From assembly GCA_959347315.1 (NCBI GenBank), contig OY365813.1:32244635-32308634 (forward strand): a stretch of DNA of 64,000 bases. Reading direction: 5' to 3'. The position numbers were made by a program, and so were the translations under genes. Below, in pieces: positions 47,524-58,745 of this stretch (within the stretch, counting starts at the first letter, position 1; the number at the start of each line of letters is the position of its first letter). The notes under the pieces were generated by a model. The model saw nothing but the letters and a program-made list of their open reading frames with translations, had not been told where the DNA came from and searched no databases. The DNA is from Bimastos eiseni (Eukaryota; Annelida; Clitellata; Crassiclitellata; Lumbricidae).

Positions 47524-47899
47524 CTGCGCATTCGAAAGAAACAACCACTTATATATATATATAATATCTTGCAATATAATATCTTATCTCAGGTGATTTT
47601 CTAATTACAATGGTGTAGCTTACAATGAAGTCTCCTTCTGAGTCTCTCAGACTGTTGAGCTGTTGTTAGTCTTCTAATGTCGCTATACGTCTCGTTTGCC
47701 ATGCACCCTCTCATTCATATTGCTATAACCCTCATTCATCATCCAGTCTATTAACACCATTCTTGGTCTTCCCTCATCCCTTTCCCACCATTATAGCTTA
47801 CAATCACATAATAAAAAGTCATGTTGCCATATTTTACATCCAACATCGTATCATTCAGTGGATATTAGCTTATATCCTTCCCACGAAGTCAAACTAAGT

Positions 47900-48180
47900 C
47901 ACAATCACTTCAAATCAGATTCTTCTCATCCTCTACTTCCCCTACTCTTCTTCCCCTATCCTTCTTCCCCTTCTATTCTTCCCATCCTTCCGTCCCCTTC
48001 TCTTCTTCATCTCCTCTTCTTCCCTTCTATTCTTCCCATCCTTCCGTCCCCTTCTCTTCTTCATCTCCTCTTCTTCCCTTCTATTCTTCCCATCCTCTTT
48101 GCCCCATCCTCATCTTCCTCTTCTCTTCTTCCCCTTCGACTCGTCTCCAGCTTCCTTCTTCTCTTCCTCTATTCTAGTTT
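47900..48180. repeat. CTTCTTCCC pyrimidine-rich tandem array
   Basis: It lies within the intron between the cytoplasmic and transmembrane exons, with several 50-60 bp direct duplications of CTTCTCTTCTTCATCTCCTC. Confidence 0.9.
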
Positions 48181-48710
48181 CATTAAAAAGATCCAGCATC
48201 TCTAAGGCAATTCTCAGTAGAATTTGGATCTTTATTCTGCCTAACCTTACTTTGTGTTGGATTACCTCACCATACTCTTCACCGCACTCTACTTCACCCA
48301 ATACCTAAATTACATTGTATGCCTCTATCCTACTCTGCCTTAACTCATACTGCTTGACTTGTCTTTCCCATCATGCCTTACATTAAACGTAGGGTAGGCT
48401 ATGTGATGCTAAATTATGTCAGAATGCTCTGCATAATCTTTATTCTACTTTCTTCTTCTACTTCGGTGTTCTGCCGATGAGCAGATTTTTCACATGGACG
48501 ATTTTTGTCGCCCCTCCTTTCTCTCGAGCTCTCTCTGTCGCTCGCTGTCCTCTTCGTAGTTATATAAGATTCTCAATTTCCCTGATCACTCAATAGTTTC
48601 AATTTGTTCCTTCCCGTTGTTGCCTTCCCAGCATTCTTCCCATCAGTATCATCAACAGCAGATCCACTTTATTAAATTTATTAAATTCAAGTAATTAATT
48701 CACACAGCAC

Positions 48711-48787
48711 CTGATTAAGATGACAACGACGAGGACAATAATGATGAGCCCGAGAGGAATTCCAATTCCAAGACCAATCGCAACAGC
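48711..48787 (-). CDS. Lectin receptor gene 1: transmembrane exon
   Basis: After GCTTAATTTTAG the exon reads AVAIGLGIGIPLGLIIIVLV, then VVILI, and ends at AG|GTGCTG in phase 2. A single 25-residue hydrophobic helix crosses the membrane, followed by the basic RSLRKFK stop-transfer start of the next exon. Entry is phase 0, matching the extended donor of the juxtamembrane exon. Confidence 0.8.
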
Positions 48788-48861
48788 CTAAAATTAAGCA
48801 AATCAATCAATCAAAAATAACAAATCTAATAATTATCAGGATACAGCTTCTTACTCAACCA

Positions 48862-49435
48862 CTTCATTCATTCATTGCAAAATTTTATATAGCGCCCCTT
48901 CAAGGTTACTAGGCCTACTCGGAAAAGTTCCCGACCCAACCCCGCCTGAAAAGAGCGGTTATAAGGCTACTCTGAAATGATTCTAGGTAAGCCCGAGTCA
49001 TTTATAAGGTCCAATGATAACGGGAACCCATTCCATGCCATGGAGCCAACAGAGGAAGCGCGATGCTGTCTAATTGTCTAGTTCGCGTACGGGGAACGAG
49101 GAGTTCACCCTGTGTGGAAGAGCAAAGAACAGTGCGTCGCTGCACGCCAATGCTAGAACAACAGAGCTCTTGTAGATCTGCACTTTGCAGAAGCGGCACC
49201 CAATAGGCACCACAGGACCAAGGCAGACACGCGGTACACAATGCGCTGTAGGATAGGAAGCCAAAGCAGGGCACCCCGCATATATTTGGTGACATGACCG
49301 AACTTTGGGACACGATCAATGAGGCGCGCTGTCGTACGTAGGACTGTTCCAAGCTCTCTAACGGCCCAGCGTAGAGCGCACAGCAATAGTCAAGGCGAGT
49401 GACGACAAAAGAATGGATCACGGTAGTGGTTAAGA
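48862..49435 (-). mobile_element. L2/CR1-like LINE tail in an intron of the lectin receptor
   Basis: Minus-strand pieces read HSFVVTRLDYCCALYAGPL, ESLEQSYVRQRASLI, then after shifts LLWLPILQRIVYRVSALV and LLVPRTRTRQLDSIALPL. They follow the order of an L2-type LINE C-terminus. The 3' end with GCGCCCCTTCAAGG and CATTCATTCATT is the same family tail as at 23408. Confidence 0.7.
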
Positions 49436-49466
49436 GAGCTGGAAACCAGAGGCAGCGATCTCGTTT

Positions 49467-49592
49467 GACCGGTGGGGACACCCAATGAGAGGGGTAAGAA
49501 ATGTGGGGGGAGGTGAGACAAACGTATAGCGTGTTCCCTCTCTGTAAAAGGTGGGGGACTTGTCCCCTCGACCCCCAGAGATCGCCGCCCCT
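49467..49592 (+). repeat. Dispersed 140-bp repeat, copy 2
   Basis: Contains GGGACACCCAATGAGAGGGG, CCCTCTCTGTAAAAGGTGGG and GGACTTGTCCCCTCGACCCC. Homologous copies are at 36283-36430 (+) and 58624-58745 (-). Confidence 0.75.
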
Positions 49593-49874
49593 GCTGGTGA
49601 CAACTCTTGAGTTGGAGCAACTGACCATCGTTAAGTGTATCTTAACTTACTGCACACAATACCTAAATAATTTGATGTGCCTGTACTCTATCAAACCTTG
49701 ACTTATCCTGACTTATCTTTCTCATCCCATCCTACCTGGCATTTCACAGTAGCCTTTAAACCGTTCTTTTGATCGGGTTAGGTTTCTCTCTTATAGTTAT
49801 CTCTGATGATTATCAAATTCAAATTATAGTCAGTCAGAGACGAATTGACTATTATTATTAAATTTTAAACATAC

Positions 49875-50032
49875 TTGATCACAATATATATTTTTGACAG
49901 GTATACCTTTGTTTGATATTTCTCTCACTTGTGATGTCGGCATAGTAGACGCTAAATCAAAACCAGTGTTGAAAGTACGGTTATGATTATTGTCAGACTC
50001 CGTAATGGTGTAAAAGTCGGTCGACGTTTTGC
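49875..50032 (-). CDS. Lectin receptor gene 1: juxtamembrane stalk exon
   Basis: After GTTTCACCAG the exon reads KTSTDFYTITESDNNHNRTF, then NTGFDLASTMPTSQVREISN and KGIPVKNIYCDQ. It is Ser/Thr/Asn-rich with an N-glycosylation site (NRT), as expected of an extracellular stalk. The donor CAA|GTATGT leaves phase 0 and fits the transmembrane exon. A nearer donor (AAAG|GTATAC) would break the phase. Entry is phase 1. Confidence 0.6.
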
Positions 50033-50051
50033 CTGGTGAAACATAAAATCA

Positions 50052-51559
50052 GGGGCGTCCAGATAGGTAGGTTCGGAGGCAAATGCCTCCAATTTCAGGT
50101 AGGAGGGACATCTTTTACGACTAAGCAGGGCCGTACCGAGCTATAATGCGCCCTGTGCATAGCATCAATTTTACGCCCCACATTTTGAAAATAGTACATT
50201 ATGTAGAATAATAAGTTATTCCATCCTGAAATTTGCGCCCTTTCCACATTTGCACCCTGGGCTTAGGCCCCGCTACCCCCTCAGTACGCCCCTGCATCTC
50301 AGGGGGAATATTTTGTCTTCCTGGCACTTGTGATAGGGGATTTGTCTCCAATCACTCAGAGGGGATTGACGCCCCTTCATAAAATCAAAGCCGAATGTTA
50401 TTCTAACTATCCATCAATTAGTTTATTTCGCAGCCTTGCAGTAGAACATTATACTGTAACATTGTTTTAGGCTTTATAATACAATATTTAAGACACATGC
50501 ATGTGACAAGTAAGCTACATGTATGTACAGGTGGTTCCTGATGCATTCGGCGTAATAATCTTACGTTAATGTTTGGTGGACAAGAGTAAGCGACATGAAG
50601 TTATTATACACCGAGTAGGCCCTATGACTAAATTAAGCAAAATGTCGAGCATCTGAACAAACATGCTTACTAGCATGCTACATGTCAGAAACCTTAAAAA
50701 CCTAAAAGAGAAAGAAAATAGGCATTGCCGAACCTTATAAAAGGATAGAAGGATGACAAAAGCAATTGAGGTAAGCAATCGATAGAATAAATTGAGACAA
50801 TAGTGTGGGACCTGACAGAAGGTTCAGCAGAGAATCAAAATACTAAGTTATTTATTCATCAACATTTATCATAAGCGTTTTCAGAAGGCAAAAAGTGCTT
50901 AGTTTGCACTAAGAGGTCGACAGGCAAGGGATGGACGACTTGCTGAAGATATGGTATTACCTTATTCTAATATCTGCAACTCTTATTGCTAATTAATAAA
51001 TTACCTGAGCTACAGCGATATGTCACTGCGAGATATTTTACGGTGAAAGATAGGCATACAAAAGTTATTGTATTAAAATAAGAATAATCTCCACTGAATA
51101 CTCTGACATTTAAATGGAACAAATTGCTACTCCACAACTAAATGAATTTATACGCAAGTTCATTGTAGAGCAGCGATTTGTTCAAGTCATGGTTTACCTG
51201 GTTCAATCGATAGGCTGTCTGACGATTGATGATGATAAGCAAAAGAGGGTCGAGCCGGCAATGATGCAATCCAATCAGCCCTTTTGGAGAATATTTAATC
51301 TAATTAGTCTAATAGGGTCGTTGGAGGCCCATATTAGATTACATTAGGTTAAATATGGATGAGTCATTGCATAATTATAAGCTAGTACGAATTGCGGTAG
51401 GTAATAAGTGAGCAGTGGCGTCAATACCCCCTTGAGTGATAGAGGCATATCCCGCGGTCCCAGGTGTCAGGAAGGCAAGATTATCAACCTAAGACTAAAA
51501 AATTATCCTCCTACCTGAAATTGGAGGCATTTGCCTCCGGACCACCTATCTGGACGCCA
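50052..51559. mobile_element. TIR transposon, non-autonomous, beside the stalk exon
   Basis: The left end GGCGTCCAGATAGGTAGGTTC, then GGAGGCAAATGCCTCCAATT, is repeated inversely at the right end (AATTGGAGGCATTTGCCTCC, then CACCTATCTGGACGCC), giving TIRs of about 50 bp. Inversion extends further: ATTTTGTCTTCCTGGCACTT at about 50310 matches the inverse of 51420-51485. No transposase was seen inside. The superfamily is unclear. Confidence 0.75.
50125..50295. mobile_element. Small MITE nested in the TIR transposon
   Basis: The ends GCAGGGCCGTACCGAG and TCAGTACGCCCCTGC are inverse of each other at most positions. The 171-bp insert interrupts the left arm of the larger element; the right arm lacks it. 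Confidence 0.65.
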
Positions 51560-51774
51560 TTGTAAGTGAGCAATTCTAGTACTGGGCTATGATTAAGAAA
51601 GAACGTTCCATTATTTGTAGGCAAACACTTGCGTTGATACAGAATAATATGTTGTTATTTTTGGTGACATTCAGAGATAATTTGACTGTAATGTCATCTC
51701 TATGTCCCTGCTTATAACGACTCTCGCAATTTTAAGTGCCATGAGAATAATATCTGTAGGCCTATGCATAAACC

Positions 51775-51776
<2 letters not shown>

Positions 51777-51812
<36 letters not shown>

Positions 51813-51830
51813 CACACACTGATAAATGCA
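51777..51830. repeat. (CA)n microsatellite
   Basis: About 15 CA units followed by degenerate CA. Confidence 0.95.
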
Positions 51831-52180
51831 CATACATTCTTACATACACGGACTGACATGTTCTCTTTGATCCACGAGTTACAACCACTATGGCCCATAC
51901 GATATTCTTTGCCACCAATGGGTCCTCTCTACATGGAGTGGGCCAACCCTCATATCTAGGTCTTGCAATTCGTTCTGGATTCCTTTCCGCGTCTATCTTT
52001 CTCCTCAAAGCCATCTCCTACTCTCTGGTTCACATAACAAGTAGCATAATTGAATGGTCATTCCGGTGAGAGGCGCTATAATATATTTTAATAAATACAA
52101 TATAATAAAACTGTCTGCATTTTACTCGGAATGTAACTGACATTTCAAGCAAAAGAAACAGTAACACAAGAATGACTCAC

Positions 52181-52373
52181 AGGCTTCGAACGATTGAGAG
52201 AGAGTTCGTCGCGATGCATTCTGTATTGTAGCTGGCCTTACTGTCACAGAAATCGTTGCTAAGGCGACCGTAGTTGGCGTAATCAATGACGATGCGTTCA
52301 TTTTCTTGGCAGACGATCGCCAATGTACTTCCCGCGCAATTGTAGACCGTAAGAGACCTGTCCACTAGGGAAC
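52181..52373 (-). CDS. Lectin receptor gene 1: SUEL lectin domain 2, first half
   Basis: After TGCATCGTAG the exon reads GSLVDRSLTVYNCAGSTLAI, then VCQENERIVIDYANYGRLSN, and ECIATNSLSIVRS. The C.G....(I).C.....I.I..A.YGR...CP...C.A..SL..V pattern is the SUEL/galactose-binding lectin family, which binds rhamnose and galactose through the YGR motif present here. Entry phase 1 joins to 52825. The donor CT|GTGAGTC leaves phase 2, but no exon with the second half (C.GK..C...) was found before the stalk exon, so this domain may be truncated. Confidence 0.85.
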
Positions 52374-52824
52374 CTACGATGCATAATAATTATTGAATTA
52401 TCACATTATTATGCATTATTGTGACAGTTTTATGCATGGGCCAACATCTAAGCGACGTCCATTATGACATAACCTTCCGCCCAATCCACATAAAACCCAA
52501 TCATTTCTTAGTCTATGTGCGCTGTCGCCAATCTATTTAATAAGTCTGTAATCGTTTCACACCAACGTACCTACGAAAGCATCAGAGTTTATGAGAGTGT
52601 CCATGTTAACTGCACATACTGATAGGTGACTTTGTCAGTATCAGTCTATTTTCTCATCTTTAGTGGTTCTTCATTGGGTCTTGCTTCTGTATAAAATCAC
52701 TGGTTTCGTTAATTTGTTAATTGGCTGTCTCTTGTCATTTCTTGGATATGATTTTCTTACTTGCTAATTGTTTGGCCTAATAAATTTATTTGATTGATTG
52801 ATTAATTGATTGATAATATTTCAC

Positions 52825-52922
52825 CTGAGTAACACTCATGTATCACTTCGAGATTCTTTGTTCCAAGACAGGAAGTAACGAAGTTCGTGGCATTGATGGC
52901 ACAATTCGACTTTCCAGAACAT
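52825..52922 (-). CDS. Lectin receptor gene 1: SUEL lectin domain 1, second half
   Basis: After CATTGACAG the exon completes a split Leu codon and reads CSGKSNCAINATNFVTSCLG, then TKNLEVIHECYS. The C.GK..C...A.N.........C.GT...L.V...C pattern is the C-terminal half of a SUEL lectin domain. Phase joins it to 55539-55725 before it and to 52373 after it. Confidence 0.85.
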
Positions 52923-53142
52923 CTGTCAATGTATATGTTTGACAATGGAACAGATATTCAACCCAGAACTGACAGAAGACGGACATAATAATATGCATTA
53001 CATTCACACACAAATCACATTTTACCTTGAAAGGTTTTAACATTCACACGCCTTTGTAAGCCAATTTACTCGATATACAATTCCAGGCACACACACACAA
53101 ATCTACACACACATACACGCACACACACCTATACACATACAC

Positions 53143-53402
53143 CAGGGATGTGGTCTCGAGACCGCGGTCTTGGTCTCGAGACGGTCTCGAGACCGGAAAA
53201 CTGCGGTCTTGGTCTTCGTCTTGATGTCGTCGGTCTTGGTCTTGGTCTTAGAGGAACGGTCTTGGGATGGGCTTCAGTCTTAGGTTAGCGTTCTTGCTCA
53301 TTTGCCGTATCAGAGCAATTTCACTGATATTTATTTTTGGGTTATTTTTGGATTATTGCTTAGGCCCTACGCGATTTTTATCGAATTATGACGTGCTGAC
53401 CA

Positions 53403-53437
<35 letters not shown>

Positions 53438-53991
53438 GTTACTAAGAGCAAAAAATGCATTTGCAACGGAACCGGCTATTTCAAAATTGGCCTTCACAAA
53501 TGTTAAGGTTTTGGAACAATCTAATTATTATGTGGTCGGCCACTGTGGTCACTGTTAATCTACAATTTCGAGTACAAGTAGGCCTACAATGTTCAAACGG
53601 AACGTTAATCTACTTATTCAGCTTTCTTAAAGTATTTACCTATCGTATACTGTAAGTAATGTATAATGTGATATTCTCAGGCGAAAGCCAGGGGCTGAAC
53701 CAGCAAATGTTCATACTGGCCGGTAAAACTGTTTCTGGACCATTATTAAGATTTGTATTATTCAGCAATAAAATTATTGATTTAAGCGTGTTATTCCGTT
53801 TTAGCGTCTTAATAAATTGAACTTTTATAAAAAAGAGTATCGGTCTTGGTCTTGGTCTCGGACCCTCGGTCTTGGTCTTGGTCTCGGACCACCCGGTTTT
53901 GGTTTTGTTATTGGTATCGGACCACCCGGTCTTGGTTATGGACCTCTCGGTCTTGGTCTCGGTCTTGAGGTTTTGGTCTCGTGCCCAGCAC

Positions 53992-53993
<2 letters not shown>
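53143..53993. mobile_element. hAT-like non-autonomous element with GGTCTCGAGACC repeats
   Basis: The left end CAGGGATGTGGTCTCGAGAC is matched inversely by GTCTCGTGCCCAGCACTA at the right. Both arms are packed with GGTCTTGGTCTCGGACC. The element sits inside a CA repeat (53088-53142 and 53994-54032) and carries a (TA)n tract at 53405-53434. No transposase. Confidence 0.6.
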
Positions 53994-54035
<42 letters not shown>

Positions 54036-54369
54036 TTTTCTCTTTTACTCAAATAGCAGAAGATTTAAAATTGTTTTCCTTTGTGACTATACCACAACAC
54101 AAAATTAATTATCATCAACAGAAATAAGAATACAGAGGACATCATAGAAGTTGGCATAATGCATAGTAATTATTGCAAGCATATGTATGATCTAGAGGTC
54201 CTAGCCGGTGACTCCCCGCTTGAATAGTATAACTTCATGATTGTGACGACACCGTTACAAACAAATTGCTATATTGTTATTGGGGGTTCTGGATGAGATA
54301 CAGTGGCCCTTCTCCTACTACCCATAATATCCAATCTGCCTCCTCTGACTTCTAATGATAGCGACGACA

Positions 54370-54509
54370 CTGATTGTCATGTAAACTGATTGTCATGTAA
54401 ACTGATTGTCATGTAAACTGATTATCATGTAAACTGATTGTCATGTAAACTGATTCTCATGTAAACTGATTCTCATGTAAACTGATTCTCATGTAAACTG
54501 ATTCTCATA
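54370..54509. repeat. GTAAACTGATTGTCAT 16-bp tandem array
   Basis: Eight to nine units differ only at the TTGTCAT/TTCTCAT/TTATCAT position. Confidence 0.95.
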
Positions 54510-55538
54510 TAATCATGCTAGTTGATAATCATGCAATGAACAAGGCTGGAGGCAAGTAATAATTTTTTACTTGAATCGAATTGAATATTTATTTTTCAAA
54601 GGTGTTGCTGCTTTATATACACGTTGTGTTCCTAAAATATGTAAATATGTGTAATCAATGATCGTTAGAATGTGTGAAAGTAGGTTATTCCTCTTTTCTC
54701 TTTCCTCAGGTGTGACTGGTGCGATGAGATTTGTATAAGACTACTCTCAATCTCTGATAGCATCCACCTCTACAGGTACTTTAGTCCGTTCTCATATTCA
54801 AGTCTTGTTCTGTGAGAACCAATCACTACACTTGCGTCATCCATCTGCGTTTTCCTTCCATCTTCCCTTCTCTGATCGTTTGCATTGCTCATTTCGTCTT
54901 AGCGCATGCCCTATCCATCTCCGTTGTTTTTGTCTTATTCTACTTAGCAAACAGGGCTCTTTCTTCTCCTCTTGTTCCCAGCATCTCTTCGGTTGTTAAC
55001 TTGTTATATAATAATGACGACGATTTATATTCGTCTTAAATTCGTCTTACGGATCCACATATAAAGGCGCCGTAAACGCGGCCATGCCATTGCAAGGGCG
55101 CCATTACATGTCCTTCCCAACGAATTCTCTCCATTCTCCTCCATATCCACATATCGAAGGCTTCCAATCATTTTAAATATTCCTTCCTCATTGTCCATTG
55201 TCTCGTATATCGTAGCCATATAATACCACACTCCATACAAGTGTCTTCATTAGTCTTTTCTTTAGTTCCTTGTCTACTTTTCCTTTCAATAGTTTTTCCT
55301 CTTTGAGATTACGATTTGAATTACGGCTGTAATACCATACCAACTACAGGCCTACTGCCACAAAAGATGGTACATACAGCTGTAATACAGCGAAGATTTG
55401 CTATTCATATGAAAATTTTGCACCAAAATCACTGATAGGCCTATAATTTTCGCGCAGCAGGTGGCGTCGAAAGTCTGCAGCTTCATCAGAAATTAGCTGA
55501 CTTTTTATGTACAAAGTAAAGAAACAAGAATGACTTAC
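54510..55538. other. Intronic stretch
   Basis: It contains a short copy of a LINE 3' region (AAAGGCGCCGTAAACGCGGC at 55045-55090) that matches 25990-26025. No exon was recognised. Confidence 0.45.
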
Positions 55539-55725
55539 AGACGTTGAACAGTTGACATAGATTTACTCGCGAAGCACCATGAATCTTCATTAATGCTACA
55601 CATATCGTTAGTAAAGCGACCGTAGAGGGCGTAGATGATATGAATGCGTTCGGTTTCTTTGCAGGTGATCTTTAACTCACTTCCATCGCATGCAGAAGTC
55701 TTGGTTAAATTGTTGATCTGAGTAC
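55539..55725 (-). CDS. Lectin receptor gene 1: SUEL lectin domain 1, first half
   Basis: After TGTACGTCGTAG the exon reads TQINNLTKTSACDGSELKIT, then CKETERIHIIYALYGRFTND and MCSINEDSWCFASKSMSTVQ. C.GS.L.I.C.....I.I..A.YGR is the SUEL signature. Donor CT|GTAAGTC in phase 2 joins to 52922. Entry phase 1 matches the Cys-rich exon at 57431. Confidence 0.85.
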
Positions 55726-56519
55726 CTACGACGTACAACGTTAGGTTGACCTTATAGCTAGTTCTGCTTTGTTGTAGGCCTATACCTTAGATATTACGTC
55801 ATCACTAGAAATTAATAGTTTTCCCACCTCTGTAAAATTAGATAATATACAATGCTGTAGTAGTAGGCTACGTGACTGAACTCCAGTATTGTTTGGCTGC
55901 AGAGTTTAGGCTATACCTGAGTGATTATGAGCAGATTTTTGTTTACATTATATATAATTATATGAAACGACCTTGACACAATGTATTTGTGTATAGAATT
56001 GTCGTCCTACATTGTATTGTACTTAGGTATGTGTAATTGTGTATGTGTGATGGTATGTAAGTCAACGTGTTGTGCTGAAACGTTTTGAATTTCATTGCGC
56101 CGTTTACAGATTTGCATAAGTGTTAGTATGCTATTTCGCAACGAGCTCAGAAGGAAACAAATCTTTCATCATTTACACCTTCAAACGTCTATGGGATTTC
56201 TTTCTCTGTTGCACTCGAACTTAGGCTGACGAGCAAACAGGGACGAAAGCTAAGAATCTAATCAGAACCAAATATTATTAACATCAGCCTTCATACGTTT
56301 CCTAAGATATAAATCACGGTTCTCTTTGTCTCTATGTGTTTCCCATGTATCTCAAACCTTCGTGTATCAAGTTCCAAGTACCGAGTATATCTAAATAAAA
56401 AATCTTAATATAATTTACGCAGCAAAATAACTTAAAGTTTTCAACTTTTCACGCATTTAAACCCAGACCCATAGTATTGTGGCGAATTTCGCCATTTATG
56501 TTGCGCTAATTATGCCTGT

Positions 56520-57430
56520 ATAAATTGCATGGACTATGAAGTAAGGGCATAAACCATAAAGGAAAGTGCGTGGACCATAAAGGAGATAGCATGGACCAAG
56601 AAGGAAAGTGCATGGCATAGACCAATAAGAAGATTGCATAGACCAATAAGGGGAAATGCATTGCCTATTAAGAGAATGGCATAGACCAATAAGCGTTGCA
56701 TAGACCGATATACAAAGAGTACAGAGGGCCTATATAAGGCGAGCAGAATGCAAGGAGAACAGTAGTGCTGGTTCGGAAGTCGTCGCCGGAAAGTACCTTG
56801 CAAGTTGATCTTGAGTTCGCACCAGAGCATCGGTCCTTGCAAGAGGAAGCCGGGAGGGAGCCTGACGATCGATTTCTCGGCGGAGAATAAGTCAACATAC
56901 GGCGATAGCTCTTTACCTAGCGTTAGTGACAGTGACGATAGGGCGAACTACCAGCGTTTGCGGACACGTTCTTTTACGTAGCGCCCTGTAGGATTTTAAG
57001 TAGCGTTAGGGGATTTGCGATTGAGTAGCGCCTGTGTAGGATTTTATGTAGCCGTAAGAAAACAGTTGTGGTGAGTTAGAATAGGCGTACTTTTAGTTAC
57101 GAACTCTGCCATTTACTTCAATGCAAGATGAGAAACTCTGTGGTGTCTTCGTCAAGTCGATAGACGGCGGTACTGAAAGTTAAGTTGCGTCAGACATTAT
57201 CGGTAAGACTCTTTGCCAAAAAGAGGAAGCCGGACTCATGCTCGACGCCATTTTGGAGAATAGGTTCCCGGAACGGGCAGTCCCCGCGTGCGTGCAGCTA
57301 GGGATCCAGAAGTAAGAACGATAACAAGCCAGGCAGCGACGCGTCACAGCACCTTCCCTTGCAACACCATGCAGACGAAAAAATATATGGCAATGTATTA
57401 CTATTAAAATCTGTTAAAAGCAATACTTAC
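56520..57430. other. Intronic stretch with a degenerate ATGGACCATAAAGG repeat
   Basis: Between 56530 and 56705 the phrase GCATAGACCAATAAGG recurs about eight times. GTAGCGCC words recur at 56975-57055. No exon was seen. Confidence 0.55.
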
Positions 57431-57532
57431 GTTGGCAAGTTGTGTTGACAGTGATTGCATAGCCAGGGTCACACTGGTCGCATTTCTCTGACCCTCTCAC
57501 ATTACATCCAGCCGAGCAGTTCTCAGAGCAAG
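57431..57532 (-). CDS. Lectin receptor gene 1: Cys-rich (EGF/furin-like) exon
   Basis: After TTTCTGTGTAG the exon reads ACSENCSAGCNVRGSEKCDQ, then CDPGYAITVNTTCQ, and exits at C|GTAAGTATT in phase 1. Seven Cys in the order C..NC...C......C..C..GY.......C match one furin-like or laminin/EGF-type module. It also has an N-glycosylation site (NTT). Entry in phase 1 accepts the signal-peptide exon directly (split Ala codon). Confidence 0.75.
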
Positions 57533-58492
57533 CTACACAGAAAAACATTCATTTACTCAATCAACCTTTATGTCACAAATATTGTTCAATGCATTTATAA
57601 GCCAACTGTGGCAATTATTTTTTATCGTTAAGAGGCTGTAGAAGCAAGCCTGCCACTGTTAAAATTGCAGTGCCATGCTATTTTCCAAGGATTCAGATTA
57701 AACTTCAGAAAAATCAGAATGCCTTATTATATAACTATAACCAGAACATATTTTCAAATGTGACTATTTTAAGGCTCTAAAATTGAAATACATATAAAAT
57801 GTCCAAAGGGGCCGTTCACATATTATATAACGCTCAAGGGGTAGGTGGGTAGGTTCCGGTTTTGTTAGCGTTATATTGTGTAGAGTGGGGGAGGTAGGTT
57901 GAAGGTTTTGTTATATAAAAAACTTTTTTCAGCTTATGCTATTTTGCCTGTTTGCCTGCCAATAGGAAATTCCATAAACCACGGACCTTCATTGTTAAAT
58001 CGAAGTTCACAATACGTTGTGAATCAAAACTAGCACAATTAGCTGCCACCTGGTGAATTGATTTTACGTTCCTAGTTATTATTTTATAAATCCACTTTTA
58101 ACAATTTGCTGTTTACAATATTAGAAATTTCATGTGCATAGCTCTAAACGCTCTAAAATTCAATTCTGTGTGCTTTGTTTTGATTCTGGTTTAAATTTAA
58201 AGTAATTCACTTTAAATAATTATTTTGGTAGGTATTATCATGATGCTTGATTTCATTTTCTATAGGATGTGTAAATAGTTTATGTTTGCTTAAATACCCA
58301 ATTGCAGTTGTATTACGCACTCTATATACATCATGCGCCATTAAATAGGTAGAGTTGTACTGCGAACTTATCGATAAATACTTGATAGTGCAATATTAAT
58401 GTTCTAAAACTACAATATACCTGCAGTTTGCCGTGTCCGTCATTTTTAAATATGTGCAGAAATGCAATAAACTACAATCTATCTTCACAGGA

Positions 58493-58587
58493 ACCATCTT
58501 CCTCCGTCCCTCCAAAACCAAAATTGCAACCATCACACTTTCCAGCACCAGCCGTGTTGCATCCGCCTTCACAATGTGCAGAACAAG
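58493..58587 (-). pseudogene. Second Cys-rich exon with a defective donor
   Basis: After TTTAAATTAG it reads ACSAHCEGGCNTAGAGKCDG, then CNFGFGGTEEDGSCE, a clear paralogue of the exon at 57431 (C...C..GC.....(G).KCD.C..G......C). The expected GT donor after the last codon is AT (GAAG|ATAGATTG), and reading on gives a stop two codons later. It is probably skipped, leaving the signal exon to join 57532, since both entries are phase 1. Confidence 0.6.
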
Positions 58588-58623
58588 CTAATTTAAACAG
58601 TTTAAGACACAGAACGTTTTAAT

Positions 58624-58745
58624 CAAGGGCGGCTATCCCGGGGGGTCGAGGGGGTCCCCCACCTTTCACAGAGAGAGCACGGGTTATACGTTTGTCCCCC
58701 ACATTTCTACCCCTCTCATTGGTTGTCCCATCCACCTGTCGAGTG
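58624..58745 (-). repeat. Dispersed 140-bp repeat, copy 3
   Basis: Inverse orientation of the copy at 49467-49592 (GGGGGTCCCCCACCTTTCAC, CATTTCTACCCCTCTCATTG). Confidence 0.75.

Noticed and set aside
51712..52014. Minus-strand frame with an EGWPTPCREDPLVAKN segment, considered as the second half of SUEL domain 2
   Set aside because: It lacks the Cys pattern of the lectin family and runs into the CA repeat. It may be a TE relic, but the family was not recognised.
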